Below are positions 37,738 through 46,582 of a DNA stretch of 64,000 nt, in pieces. The stretch comes from Bacteroidota bacterium. Lineage in GTDB: Bacteria; Bacteroidota; Bacteroidia; NS11-12g; UBA9320. The position numbers were made by a program, and so were the translations under genes. The first letter of the stretch is position 1. The number at the start of each line of letters is the position of its first letter. The stretch is taken from NCBI GenBank assembly GCA_947468275.1, contig CANIKO010000003.1:1-64000 (forward strand), in the 5' to 3' direction. The notes beneath the pieces are model-generated. The model ran no database searches. It was not told the DNA's origin and was given only the letters and a program-made list of their open reading frames with translations.

Positions 37738-38304
37738 TTATCCTAATCGCCGACTCAATACCCCAAGAATATTTTGATACATATTATTGGCAGTGCCTTT
37801 GCGCCAGTTAATGCTGTCTAAATCACCCCCATAATTTACATAATAATCAATTTTGTATTTGGAAAACTCTTCCAATACATGTTCTCTAAAATTGATAAAA
37901 GCAATCCAGCCATCTTCCACATCCTGAAACCATTCTTCATAATAATCATCACCCGAAGCATGAAAATTTAAAACATTTTCGCCAATCAAAATAAACTTGG
38001 TTATCCCTTCTGCCATAAAAACATCTATCACATCGCGTTTCAAAAACATGATGTCATTATTAATACAATCGTTCCATTCACCTAATAATTCTATAATAAC
38101 ATAGCCTTCATTATAGTCAGCATTCAGAACTTTCAGGTAAAGCGTTTCCGTTCCAAACTCATCCCATTGCGGATGAATGTAATGCCCGTAAATGGTATTG
38201 GTAAAATATATTTCGGAGTATTCCCTTTCATAAAAAGGGGATTTTACATCCTCCTCCGATTTGTATAAATGGTGCCAGTGATAGAAAGGTTCTATGGTAT
38301 GCAT
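37738..38304 (-). CDS. conserved hypothetical protein
   Basis: A 188-residue acidic soluble protein without signal peptide or membrane segment. It is rich in aromatic residues (FYHWHHLYKSEEDV, YYEEWFQDVEDGWIAFINF) and has an alpha/beta appearance. Coding bias and clean boundaries support a real gene. I recognise it only as a type of protein seen in Bacteroidota; no function can be assigned. Its start is 10 bases from an intergenic repeat of the ATTTGRAAATTTGG family (38311-38340). Confidence 0.7.
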   Translation of the reverse strand: MHTIEPFYHWHHLYKSEEDVKSPFYEREYSEIYFTNTIYGHYIHPQWDEFGTETLYLKVLNADYNEGYVIIELLGEWNDCINNDIMFLKRDVIDVFMAEGITKFILIGENVLNFHASGDDYYEEWFQDVEDGWIAFINFREHVLEEFSKYKIDYYVNYGGDLDSINWRKGTANNMYQNILGVLSRRLG

Positions 38305-38310
38305 GACTTG

Positions 38311-38340
38311 ATTTGGAAATTTGAAGATTTGAAAATTCTA
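38311..38340. repeat. intergenic ATTTGRAAATTTGG-family repeat
   Basis: A short run of ATTTGGAAATTTGAAGATTT units between the hypothetical gene and the glycosyltransferase. Related units lie at 39309-39343, 52478-52506, 56380-56447, 56482-56515 and 63519-63555. Confidence 0.7.
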
Positions 38341-38359
38341 TCCTGAAATTAATTTATCA

Positions 38360-39292
38360 TTAACCATTCTCATTCGAAATATTTGTTTCATCCACAATAT
38401 ACAAAGGGCGGTTTCGGATATTGTCATAAATGCGGCTGATATATTCGCCGATTATACCAATTCCTATCAATTGAATGCCGCCAATAAACACAATAGTAAT
38501 CATCAATGATGACCAACCCGGCTCATAATCCTTAAGAACATAACGGCTATACAACGTATAAATTATTAATAAAAAACCGATGAAGGCACAGGCAAAACCT
38601 GAAATGGTGGCTACCCGCAAGGGGAAATTGGAAAACGATGTAATCCCGTCCATAGCTAGTCTAAACATTTTGCGAAATGTATAACCCGTGTCGCCACTCA
38701 TACGCTCATCCCGGTCATATTCCACAAAGGTTTGCCGAAAACCAACCCAAGCCATCTGTCCTCTTAGAAATTTTTGTTTTTCGGGCATTTTATTTATCTG
38801 GTCCACCACTTTGCGGTGAATGATTCTAAAATCACCGGTATCCATTGGTATATCAATAGAAGTAAGTTTGGCCAAAATTTTATAAAACCAGCGGGCTGTT
38901 AGTAATTTTAAAGCCGATTCACCTTTACGCGATTTGCGCTTGGCATATACAATTTCAAAGCCCTCATTTAGTTTTTTATAAAGTTCAGGTATCAGTTCCG
39001 GTGGATCCTGTCCGTCGGCATCAATAATTACCACTTCAGTTCCTTTGCATAAATCCAATCCTGCTGAGACTGCTATTTGGTGGCCGAAATTGCGGCTGAA
39101 GTTGATATATTTTACAAAGTAATTTCCTTTGGCTAATCCTTTAATAACAGATATAGACTGGTCTTTGCTGCCATCGTTCACATAGATTAGTTCAAACGGT
39201 TGCGCAGTGGTTTCTAACGCATTTTTTAACCTTTCGAATAATAAAGGAATATTTTTTTCTTCGTTATATATGGGGATGACAACGCTAATCAT
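38360..39292 (-). CDS. family 2 glycosyltransferase, polyprenyl-phosphate sugar type, two membrane segments
   Basis: A 310-residue GT2 enzyme. The N-terminal catalytic domain starts ISVVIPIYNEEKNIPLLFER, has the metal-binding aspartates in IIDADGQDPPELIP and the later FRIIHRK region. Two hydrophobic segments (about 230-250 and 265-290) anchor it in the inner membrane. This layout fits the dolichol/undecaprenyl-phosphate glycosyltransferases (GtrB/DPM1-like) that load a lipid carrier with a sugar. A minus-strand TACTTTTG at 39301-39308 lies only 9 bases before the start, so the mRNA would be nearly leaderless if this is its promoter. Confidence 0.88.
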   Translation of the reverse strand: MISVVIPIYNEEKNIPLLFERLKNALETTAQPFELIYVNDGSKDQSISVIKGLAKGNYFVKYINFSRNFGHQIAVSAGLDLCKGTEVVIIDADGQDPPELIPELYKKLNEGFEIVYAKRKSRKGESALKLLTARWFYKILAKLTSIDIPMDTGDFRIIHRKVVDQINKMPEKQKFLRGQMAWVGFRQTFVEYDRDERMSGDTGYTFRKMFRLAMDGITSFSNFPLRVATISGFACAFIGFLLIIYTLYSRYVLKDYEPGWSSLMITIVFIGGIQLIGIGIIGEYISRIYDNIRNRPLYIVDETNISNENG

Positions 39293-39308
39293 TGGTGAGG
39301 CAAAAGTA

Positions 39309-39431
39309 ATTTGAAAATTTGGAAATTTGGAGATTTGAAAATGTTAAACTGTAGCCATAAAAGTTTGACTTGGCAGAATCAGCCCCCCTTGTGTGAAGAC
39401 TTTGTGAAATGGCGAAGGGGGTAGGGGGATG
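39309..39431. repeat. composite intergenic repeat (two parts)
   Basis: Part A (39309-39343) is an ATTTGAAAATTTGG-type run; part B (39383-39431) has CCCCCCTT and, 35 bases on, AAGGGGGTAGGGGGATG. The same two parts follow each other at 52478-52580 and 63519-63609. Confidence 0.7.
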
Positions 39432-39443
39432 ACCAGGTTTCCT

Positions 39444-41189
39444 TTAAAAATCATAATTCCGCATATCCAAATTCATCCGCAGCCCAAGCTGAAACCAATT
39501 AGTATTGCTTTGATATTTGGCCAAATCACTTTTTACTGCCCGAATATTAGCTCGTGCATCAATCCAAAAATTATGATACAGCATATACGAGGCGTTAAAG
39601 AAAAATATGGAGTAATTGGTTTTTACCCCTTGCCCGATTTTTAAACCTTTTTCATTGGGGCGGTTTTGGTAAGTTGTTAAAATATTTCCTCCAAAATGCT
39701 TGGCACTGTTATTACTGTCAAGCCCTTTCATTACATAGATAAAACCTGTTTCTATAAATAATCTATAAGCCGGTTGGTACTTGGCTATAAAAATCCCTTC
39801 TTTAAAATTAGCCCCGAAAGGATGCGCCAAAGCCTGATTATAGTTCACATAATTTTGGCTTTGCTTAAAATGGGTGTAGGTATAAGGACGTACGAGATTA
39901 TACTCCACCTGCAAATCAAGACCATTAACGGTAAAGGCATTGATGTACTTCAGTCCGGTTTGTACCCCAAATTTATTAACCCATGAACCGGTGCGATGAA
40001 TCATTTCATTTTTTACAAACTCATCTAAAACAAATTGCCCGTAAAACGAAAACCGTTTTTTAAAGTTCCATTTCCAATCCATGCCCACAATCACGTTATC
40101 GCTGCTGTTGAGGTTATGTTCAATCGCTCGGTAAAAAATTACAGGGTTTAAATAATTAATATCAAACGAACCTTTGTGAGTGCTGTCGCTTCGGTCGTAA
40201 ATTACCGATTCAAACAATCCTATGTCCAGAGTTTTAAATAATTTGATTCCCAAATAATGGTTTACAAAATATTTAGGTTTTACACCTTTACCATCTGCAG
40301 ATTGCCTTGTAAAATCAGTGAGTTGTGTAAACAGATTTTGATAATTGAACCTCCAAATTTTGGTATTAATTTTTAGGAATAAATAAGGATTGCTAAAATT
40401 GGAAAGAATAAGGCTGCGGTAGCCATTGCCAATAAAATTTTGGTCGTGGCCAAATTGCATGCCGATGTGTTTGGTAGGTGAAAACGTAATATAGCCACGC
40501 GCCATAAAAAAATCATGGGCATTGCTGCCAAAGGGTTTATGAAATCCGTTGCCGGGGATGACTCCAGTTGAATCAATAATTTGGTTGTAATAATTAGGAA
40601 ACCGAAATTGGTTTTCGGTGAGGTAGGAATAAAAACCAACTTTCCCATCAATTCTACCTCTAACTTCAATGCCCCTTGTATTTTGGAAGGTTGATCTAGA
40701 ATTTCTATAATCTTTACCACCTGAGAAACCGAGGACTGGGTTGATGATTAGGGTGAGGTCCTTATTTTTTATTGAAAAGAAAGCAGAAGGATAGGCATAA
40801 ATACTTTTTTTAAATTTATACCACGCAGTATTTGCCGGGTAATACTCTCTTTGGTTCTCCTTATTGCTATCAATACTTTGAAACTCTGGATTATCATAAT
40901 ATATATAGTTATTAATTAGAGTAGGTTTTGTACGATAGATTTTATGAACTTTTGTTCCAAATTTAAACTGACCAACTACTGCTATATAATTTGAAATATA
41001 ATTTATATCAGTTCGTATAAATGGCTTTAAAGAAGTATTGCTAATTATGGAGTTGCCACTAATATCAAGGTGGTCAGTATAATAATTCGTAAAAGAATTG
41101 ATAGGCAAATAAGTGCTTTGAGCCTTAGTAAAAGAATTTCCCAAAACTAAAATGACTGAAAGAATTACAAACTTCCTTATGGAATTCAT
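39444..41189 (-). CDS. outer-membrane capsule assembly Wzi-family protein
   Basis: A 581-residue protein begun at the ATG at 41189, which gives the signal peptide MNSIRKFVILSVILVLGNSF (cleavage after TKAQ); ten upstream codons in frame look like non-coding sequence. The mature chain is built of alternating aromatic and polar strands with many tyrosines and ends in Phe (MNLDMRNYDF), as expected for an outer-membrane beta barrel. FGHDQNFIGNGYRSL and LTENQFRFPNYYNQ fit the Wzi/capsule assembly family, which helps anchor surface polysaccharide. The glycosyltransferase downstream would agree with a surface polysaccharide link. Confidence 0.82.
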   Translation of the reverse strand: MNSIRKFVILSVILVLGNSFTKAQSTYLPINSFTNYYTDHLDISGNSIISNTSLKPFIRTDINYISNYIAVVGQFKFGTKVHKIYRTKPTLINNYIYYDNPEFQSIDSNKENQREYYPANTAWYKFKKSIYAYPSAFFSIKNKDLTLIINPVLGFSGGKDYRNSRSTFQNTRGIEVRGRIDGKVGFYSYLTENQFRFPNYYNQIIDSTGVIPGNGFHKPFGSNAHDFFMARGYITFSPTKHIGMQFGHDQNFIGNGYRSLILSNFSNPYLFLKINTKIWRFNYQNLFTQLTDFTRQSADGKGVKPKYFVNHYLGIKLFKTLDIGLFESVIYDRSDSTHKGSFDINYLNPVIFYRAIEHNLNSSDNVIVGMDWKWNFKKRFSFYGQFVLDEFVKNEMIHRTGSWVNKFGVQTGLKYINAFTVNGLDLQVEYNLVRPYTYTHFKQSQNYVNYNQALAHPFGANFKEGIFIAKYQPAYRLFIETGFIYVMKGLDSNNSAKHFGGNILTTYQNRPNEKGLKIGQGVKTNYSIFFFNASYMLYHNFWIDARANIRAVKSDLAKYQSNTNWFQLGLRMNLDMRNYDF

Positions 41190-41214
41190 TTGGCAAACAT
41201 AGTTAAAAAAATAT

Positions 41215-41289
41215 CGCACAGAGGCACGGAGTTATGAGTATTCGATTTCTTAAAATTTCAACCTTCTTGTTGCTCCGTGTCTCTGTGCG
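41215..41289. repeat. 17-bp inverted repeat between wzi-like gene and ligA
   Basis: Arms 41215-41231 (CGCACAGAGGCACGGAG) and 41273-41289 match at 16 of 17 positions, 41 bases apart, in the short region between two divergent genes. Confidence 0.8.
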
Positions 41290-41338
41290 AAACTAAAAAG
41301 AATTGTATGTTTGAAGTTTTAAACTAATTACTAAAACC

Positions 41339-43396
41339 GTGGATTTATTTTCGTCCCCACCCAGCCCCAAAGAACAAATAGATGCCCTAACTAGGGAACT
41401 CAAAGAACATAATTACAACTACTATGTGCTAGCCGAGCCAACCATAAGCGATCGTGAGTTTGACCGAAAGCTAAAAGAACTAGAAGCTTTGGAAAAAGAA
41501 TTACCTGAATTGGCTCATCCCGATTCGCCGGTGAAAGTAGTTGGCGGAGCTGTCACCAAAAATTTCATTACAAAAAAACACAGTCGCCCTATGCTGTCGC
41601 TGGGCAATACATACAGCGAAGCCGAACTCCGTGAGTTTGACGAACGGGCCAAAAAACTGGCGGGTATGGATTTTGAATATGTGGCTGAACTGAAATTTGA
41701 CGGTTTTGCTATTGGGCTGACTTATAAAAACGGAAAACTCATCCAAGCCCTTACCCGTGGGGATGGAACCCAAGGCGATGATGTAACCGAGAATGTAAAA
41801 ACCATCCGCACTATTCCGCATCAGTTGCACGGCAATTATCCCGATGAATTTGAGATACGGGGTGAAATTTTTATGCATCGTAAAGCCTTTGACCGGATGA
41901 ATGAGGAGCGGGTAAAAAACGGCGAAGCCCCGTTTGCCAATCCACGAAACTCAGCCGCTGGAACCATAAAAATGCAGGAAAGCAGCGAAGTAGCCAAGCG
42001 GCCCTTGGATTGTTTTCTCTATCATTTTTTAGGGGATGAAAAACGGTTTTTAACGCACTATGACAGCCTGAAAGAAGCCGAAACCTGGGGCTTGCAAATA
42101 AACGATGCCGCAAAAGTTTGTAAATCTATGGACGAAGTTTGGGCTTTTATAAAGCACTGGGACAAGGAACGAAAAAAACTAAGCTTTGAAATAGATGGGG
42201 TGGTGGTGAAAGTAAACAGCTACCAATTGCAGCATGAGTTGGGCTTTACTGCCAAAAACCCGCGCTGGGCTATTGCTTATAAATTTGAAACTGAACGGGC
42301 TTTTACCAAATTGCTGTCGGTTAGTTTTCAGGTGGGTCGCACAGGGGCAGTTACTCCGGTGGCTAATCTGGAGCCGGTTTTGCTTTTGGGAACCACCGTT
42401 AAACGGGCTTCACTGCACAATCAGGATATCATAAATGAATTGGATATTCGAGTAGGGGATACCGTTTTTGTAGAAAAAGGCGGGGAAATAATTCCTAAAA
42501 TAATAGAAGTGGACATGGACATGCGACCGCTGGATTCAAAACCTTTAGAATTTATAACCCATTGCCCTGAATGCGGCACAGCACTTATTCGCAAAGAAGG
42601 GGAAGCTGCCAATTATTGCCCCAATGAGGAAGGCTGCCCGCCGCAGATAAAAGGAAAAATGGTGCATTTTGTAGCCCGCAAAGCTTTGGATATCGACAGC
42701 ATGGGTGAAGAAACCATCGACTTGCTTTGGGAAAAAGGCCTGATAAAAAACGTGGCCGATTTTTATACCTTGAAATATGAGGATATGCTTGGCTTGATGA
42801 AAATTTCAATAGATGAAGAAGCAGGGACAAAGAAGAATGTTCGGCTTTTGGATAAGTCCGTTACCAATATTTTAGCGGGTGTGGAAGCTTCAAAAAATAC
42901 AACGTTTGAAAGGGTGTTGTTTGGTTTGGGGATAAGATTTGTGGGTGAAACGGTAGCTAAAAAACTGGCGAAATATTTTAAAACCGTGGATGCCATTGCC
43001 GCCGCCAGTTTTGAAGAACTGATAGCTGTGGATGAAATTGGTGACCGTATAGCCGAAAGCATTATTCAATGGTTTGCCAATCCGCAGCATTTGGAAATAA
43101 TAGAAAACCTAAAAGCGGCAGGATTGCATTTGGCCATTGATGAAAGTACCCAACTTGAAATTGACAATAAACTGGAAGGCAAAAGCTTTGTGGTAAGCGG
43201 AGTGTTTACCAAATTTAGCCGTGACGAACTGAAAGAGACCATTGAAAAGTTTGGTGGCAAAAACGTGGGAAGCATTTCTTCCAAAACCGATTTTGTATTA
43301 GCCGGTGAAAACATGGGCCCTGCCAAACTTCAAAAAGCCACGGATTTGGGGATCAAGATTATTTCGGAAGAGGATTTTTTGGAGATGATTGGGTAG
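41339..43396 (+). CDS. ligA: NAD-dependent DNA ligase
   Basis: A 685-residue ligase, typical LigA length, with a GTG start at 41339. It seals nicks in DNA during replication and repair using NAD. The adenylated lysine is K119 in ELKFDGFAIGL. Domains in order: Ia and adenylation (about 1-320), OB fold (GRTGAVTPVANLEPV), zinc finger (HCPECGTAL, CPNEEGCPPQ), helix-hairpin-helix (LFGLGIRFVGE, VDEIGDRIAESI) and a C-terminal BRCT domain (about 600-685, GKSFVVSGVFTKFSRDELK). All parts are present, so it is functional by sequence. Confidence 0.97.
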   Translation: MDLFSSPPSPKEQIDALTRELKEHNYNYYVLAEPTISDREFDRKLKELEALEKELPELAHPDSPVKVVGGAVTKNFITKKHSRPMLSLGNTYSEAELREFDERAKKLAGMDFEYVAELKFDGFAIGLTYKNGKLIQALTRGDGTQGDDVTENVKTIRTIPHQLHGNYPDEFEIRGEIFMHRKAFDRMNEERVKNGEAPFANPRNSAAGTIKMQESSEVAKRPLDCFLYHFLGDEKRFLTHYDSLKEAETWGLQINDAAKVCKSMDEVWAFIKHWDKERKKLSFEIDGVVVKVNSYQLQHELGFTAKNPRWAIAYKFETERAFTKLLSVSFQVGRTGAVTPVANLEPVLLLGTTVKRASLHNQDIINELDIRVGDTVFVEKGGEIIPKIIEVDMDMRPLDSKPLEFITHCPECGTALIRKEGEAANYCPNEEGCPPQIKGKMVHFVARKALDIDSMGEETIDLLWEKGLIKNVADFYTLKYEDMLGLMKISIDEEAGTKKNVRLLDKSVTNILAGVEASKNTTFERVLFGLGIRFVGETVAKKLAKYFKTVDAIAAASFEELIAVDEIGDRIAESIIQWFANPQHLEIIENLKAAGLHLAIDESTQLEIDNKLEGKSFVVSGVFTKFSRDELKETIEKFGGKNVGSISSKTDFVLAGENMGPAKLQKATDLGIKIISEEDFLEMIG

Positions 43397-43466
43397 GGAA
43401 AAGATGAACTAATGAAAATTAAAACTAACCTTGCAACTAAATCATAATAGTTAACCTCTTTCTTGT

Positions 43467-45170
43467 ATGAAAAAAATAATAATTTTATCCTCTTTTATGC
43501 TTTTATCTTTTGTGATAAACGCACAACAAGTTTACTTTAATTGGGCTAAACAAATAGGAGGAGTAGGCAATGATTTTGGTAATTCAATTGTGAAAGATAT
43601 ATATGGAAATACATACTCAACGGGAGCATTTTCAGGAACTGTAGATTTTGACCCAGGAATTGGTGTGGTAAATCTTACATCAAAAGGTGGCAGTGATATT
43701 TTTATAACTAAATTAAATGCAAACGGTAATTTTATTTGGGTAAAACAAATAGGAGGAAATTTGGATGATGTAGGTTCATCTATTGTAATTCATAACCAAG
43801 ATAATCTTTATTTAACAGGATTATTTAGAGATAAAGTTGATTTTGATCTAAAGGCAGGAGTTTCTAATTTAACCTCAAAGGGAGGAGATGACATATTTAT
43901 TTTGAAATTAAATTTATCAGGAAACTTTATTTGGGTGAAACAGATAGGAGGAAAGGGAACTCAAGAGAGTCATGATATAACTGTTGACAAAAATGGAAGT
44001 ATATTGACAACAGGTTCTTTTACGAATACAACTGATTTTGATCCTGGATTAGATAGTTTTATCTATACTTCCCAATTTACAAATGCTTTATTTATATCTA
44101 AATTAGATTCATCAGGAGGATTTCTTTGGGCTAAAAAATTTGAAAGTTTTGCATGGAACCAAAGTATTTCTATTACAACCGATTTATCTGGAAATGTAAT
44201 TTTTACTGGAAATTTTGGAGCTGAAATGGATTTCAATCCCGGTTCAAGTGTTTTTAAACTTACAACACTTCCTGATAGTTTTGATGCGTTTGTGTGTAAA
44301 CTTAATCCCATGGGTGATTTTGTCTGGGCCAAACAATTAGGTGGATCAAAGTTCTCACTGGGAACATCCATAATAACGGATAAACTTCGAAATATTTTTA
44401 CAACTGGGTTCTTTAGTGGAAAAGTTGATTTTGACCCGAGTATTGGGAAAATATATTATTTAAACGCCAAAAGTCAGGCCTATGGAGCATTCATTTCTAA
44501 ATTGGATAGCCTAGGCAATTTTGTTTGGTCCAAACAATTAGGTGGAAATTTTGACGCAACAGGTTCATCCCTTAAAATAGATCGACTTGGAAATATTTAT
44601 TCTTCAGGCCAGTTTATTGGAAAAGAAGATTTTGATCCAGGGACAGGAGTTTTTAATTTACAATCCACCAATGGCTATGATGCTTATGTATCCAAATTAG
44701 ACCCAAGTGGAAATTTTATATGGGCCAAAAACTTTGGGGGTTCAACCCAAACAGGAATTAATGATTTTGTTCTTGATGATTTTGGAAATATTTATTCTAC
44801 TGGATATTTTGAAGAAGAATCAGATTTTGATTCTGAATCGGGTATTTTTAAATTAACCTCAAATGGCGGTATAGATATTTTTACTCATAAGTTAGGAATT
44901 AATCCTTTAGGAATTAATCCTTTTGAGAATGAGAGTTCCTTAGCTATTTATCCAAATCCAAATAATGGTAATGCAATAATATCTTTTGAGAAGGCTACTA
45001 AAAATGGAAGTATAAAAATTATTAATTGTTTTGGTCAAATTGTATTTTCTCAAAATGATGTTAGTGAAAGTAATTATGAAATAAATATTTCAGACAAACC
45101 AAATGGGATTTATTTCATTGAACTCATAAATGACAATAATGCTCTACGAGCTAAACTGATAAAGGACTAA
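43467..45170 (+). CDS. secreted SBBP-like repeat protein with T9SS sorting domain
   Basis: A 567-residue relative of the protein at 17669. It has a signal peptide (MKKIIILSSFMLLSFVINAQ) and about eight repeats of some 57 residues with WVKQIGG, D-x-x-GN-x-Y-x-TG-x-F and VDFDPG steps. The FDPG motif is not in the 17669 relative and could bind calcium. The last 80 residues are a type A T9SS domain (LAIYPNPNNGNAIISF to NALRAKLIKD). Exported and surface-bound by inference; role unknown. It stands alone between ligA and the efflux operon. Confidence 0.82.
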   Translation: MKKIIILSSFMLLSFVINAQQVYFNWAKQIGGVGNDFGNSIVKDIYGNTYSTGAFSGTVDFDPGIGVVNLTSKGGSDIFITKLNANGNFIWVKQIGGNLDDVGSSIVIHNQDNLYLTGLFRDKVDFDLKAGVSNLTSKGGDDIFILKLNLSGNFIWVKQIGGKGTQESHDITVDKNGSILTTGSFTNTTDFDPGLDSFIYTSQFTNALFISKLDSSGGFLWAKKFESFAWNQSISITTDLSGNVIFTGNFGAEMDFNPGSSVFKLTTLPDSFDAFVCKLNPMGDFVWAKQLGGSKFSLGTSIITDKLRNIFTTGFFSGKVDFDPSIGKIYYLNAKSQAYGAFISKLDSLGNFVWSKQLGGNFDATGSSLKIDRLGNIYSSGQFIGKEDFDPGTGVFNLQSTNGYDAYVSKLDPSGNFIWAKNFGGSTQTGINDFVLDDFGNIYSTGYFEEESDFDSESGIFKLTSNGGIDIFTHKLGINPLGINPFENESSLAIYPNPNNGNAIISFEKATKNGSIKIINCFGQIVFSQNDVSESNYEINISDKPNGIYFIELINDNNALRAKLIKD

Positions 45171-45495
45171 ATCAAACATAAAATTTCTCAAAAACTCAGG
45201 ACAAAAATCAAAACCACTAGGCAAGGTGATATAACCATTTTTCCCCAGTGGTGAAAGGATTGGCGAAGCGGTCCTTGTAACAATCTTCTTTAAACGTCCC
45301 CCGCACTCAAACGCCACTACAAAGTAAATCACTCCGTCAAAAAGAGTCCTTCCATTTGCCCCCCTCTTTTTTTAAGCTATCTTTGCTTCCTTGTTGTATT
45401 TACTTCCTAAAACGATGAACAATACGGCGTGTTAAAGTGTCTCATAAATACCATGTTCTTGATGTGTATCACCCCCAAAAACGACTAACTGCAAA
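45171..45495. other. 325-bp intergenic region upstream of the efflux operon
   Basis: It holds the promoter at 45355-45385. A minus-strand frame of some 60 codons (45144-45332) looks faintly protein-like but has no recognised family and runs over the end of the neighbouring gene, so it was not called. The 5' leader of the efflux mRNA would be about 100 bases. Confidence 0.6.
45355..45385 (+). promoter_or_regulatory. promoter of the RND efflux operon
   Basis: TTTG (45355-45358), exactly 19 bases, TATCTTTG (45378-45385): a full match to the Bacteroidota housekeeping promoter. The spacer is C6 then a T run. Confidence 0.8.
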
Positions 45496-46575
45496 ATGAA
45501 AAGTATTCGAAGTGTTATTTATATTCTGGTTTTTATAGCGGCTTTACTGTTGGTAAAGTATTTTTATTTCCCGGCCAATCAGGAAGGGAAAGGCGGCCCA
45601 CCATCCAAAGCCACTGATAAAGGCGCTAAACCGAGTATGCCGCCATCGTTGGTAAGTGTATTTGTAGCTCAATCGCAGGTTTTGGATAACAACTTATTTG
45701 CCAGTGGCAGCATATTAGCCAATGAAACGGTAGACTTAAAACCTGAAATATCTGGAAAAGTAACTGCTCTTTATATTAACGAGGGAGAGCCCGTGAGTAA
45801 AGGAAAGCTACTGTTAAAACTGAATGATGACGACCTCCAGGCACAACTTAAAAAAGTGAATGCCGAGCTGAAATTATCCGAAGAAAAACTGAACCGGTAT
45901 AAGGAATTGTTGGCTGTTCAAGGCGTGAGCCGTGAAGAATATGATATTGCCACCAACCAGCTAATGGCGCTAAAAGCGGATGCCGAAGTGCTGAAAGTAC
46001 AAATAAGCCGAACCAATATTGTAGCGCCCTTTGCAGGGGTTTTAGGTTTGCGAAATATTAGCGAAGGCAGTTACATTACTCCGCAACAGGTGGTCACCAC
46101 CATTCAGCAACTTAATCCTGTAAAAATTGATTTTTCAATACCAGAGCGATATGCCAAACTTATAAAAAATGGGAATATTATAAATTTTACAACCGAAGGG
46201 TCAAATCAAACCTATCAGGGAACTGTGTATGCTTTTGAACCGGGAATTGATGTTGCTAGCCGGTCGCTTAAAATACGTGCCAAAGCCAATAATCCAGGAA
46301 ATAAATTACTTCCCGGAGCTTTTGCCAAAATAGAGTTGGTTTTGAATAAAAATGAAAATGCCATAATGATTCCTACCCAGGCCATTGTCCCAATATTAAA
46401 AGGCCAGCAGGTTTTTATAAGTCGAAATAACAAGGCCGAAGCTATTCCTGTAGAAACCGGATTGCGAAATGAAAAAACGGTTCAAATCATTTCAGGAATT
46501 AATGAAGGTGACAGTGTAATTGTAACCGGTGTGATGGGGCTGAGGCCAGGTGCTGATATAAAAGTAATTAAATAA
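45496..46575 (+). CDS. RND efflux periplasmic adaptor (membrane fusion protein)
   Basis: A 359-residue HlyD/AcrA-type adaptor with an N-terminal membrane anchor (SVIYILVFIAALLLVKYFYF). The biotinyl-lipoyl-like halves (VDLKPEISGKVTALYINEGE and IVAPFAGVLGLRNISEGSY) enclose a short alpha hairpin (about 115-170), followed by beta-barrel and membrane-proximal domains. No lipobox is seen, so anchoring is by the helix. It bridges the inner-membrane pump encoded 7 bases downstream and the outer-membrane channel. First gene of a three-gene operon. Confidence 0.93.
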   Translation: MKSIRSVIYILVFIAALLLVKYFYFPANQEGKGGPPSKATDKGAKPSMPPSLVSVFVAQSQVLDNNLFASGSILANETVDLKPEISGKVTALYINEGEPVSKGKLLLKLNDDDLQAQLKKVNAELKLSEEKLNRYKELLAVQGVSREEYDIATNQLMALKADAEVLKVQISRTNIVAPFAGVLGLRNISEGSYITPQQVVTTIQQLNPVKIDFSIPERYAKLIKNGNIINFTTEGSNQTYQGTVYAFEPGIDVASRSLKIRAKANNPGNKLLPGAFAKIELVLNKNENAIMIPTQAIVPILKGQQVFISRNNKAEAIPVETGLRNEKTVQIISGINEGDSVIVTGVMGLRPGADIKVIK

Positions 46576-46582
46576 ACCGGCT

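Noticed and set aside
45144-45332. 62-codon minus-strand frame overlapping the end of the 43467 gene
   Set aside because: The peptide looks faintly protein-like but matches no family I know, overlaps a real gene end and has no start context; left as intergenic.
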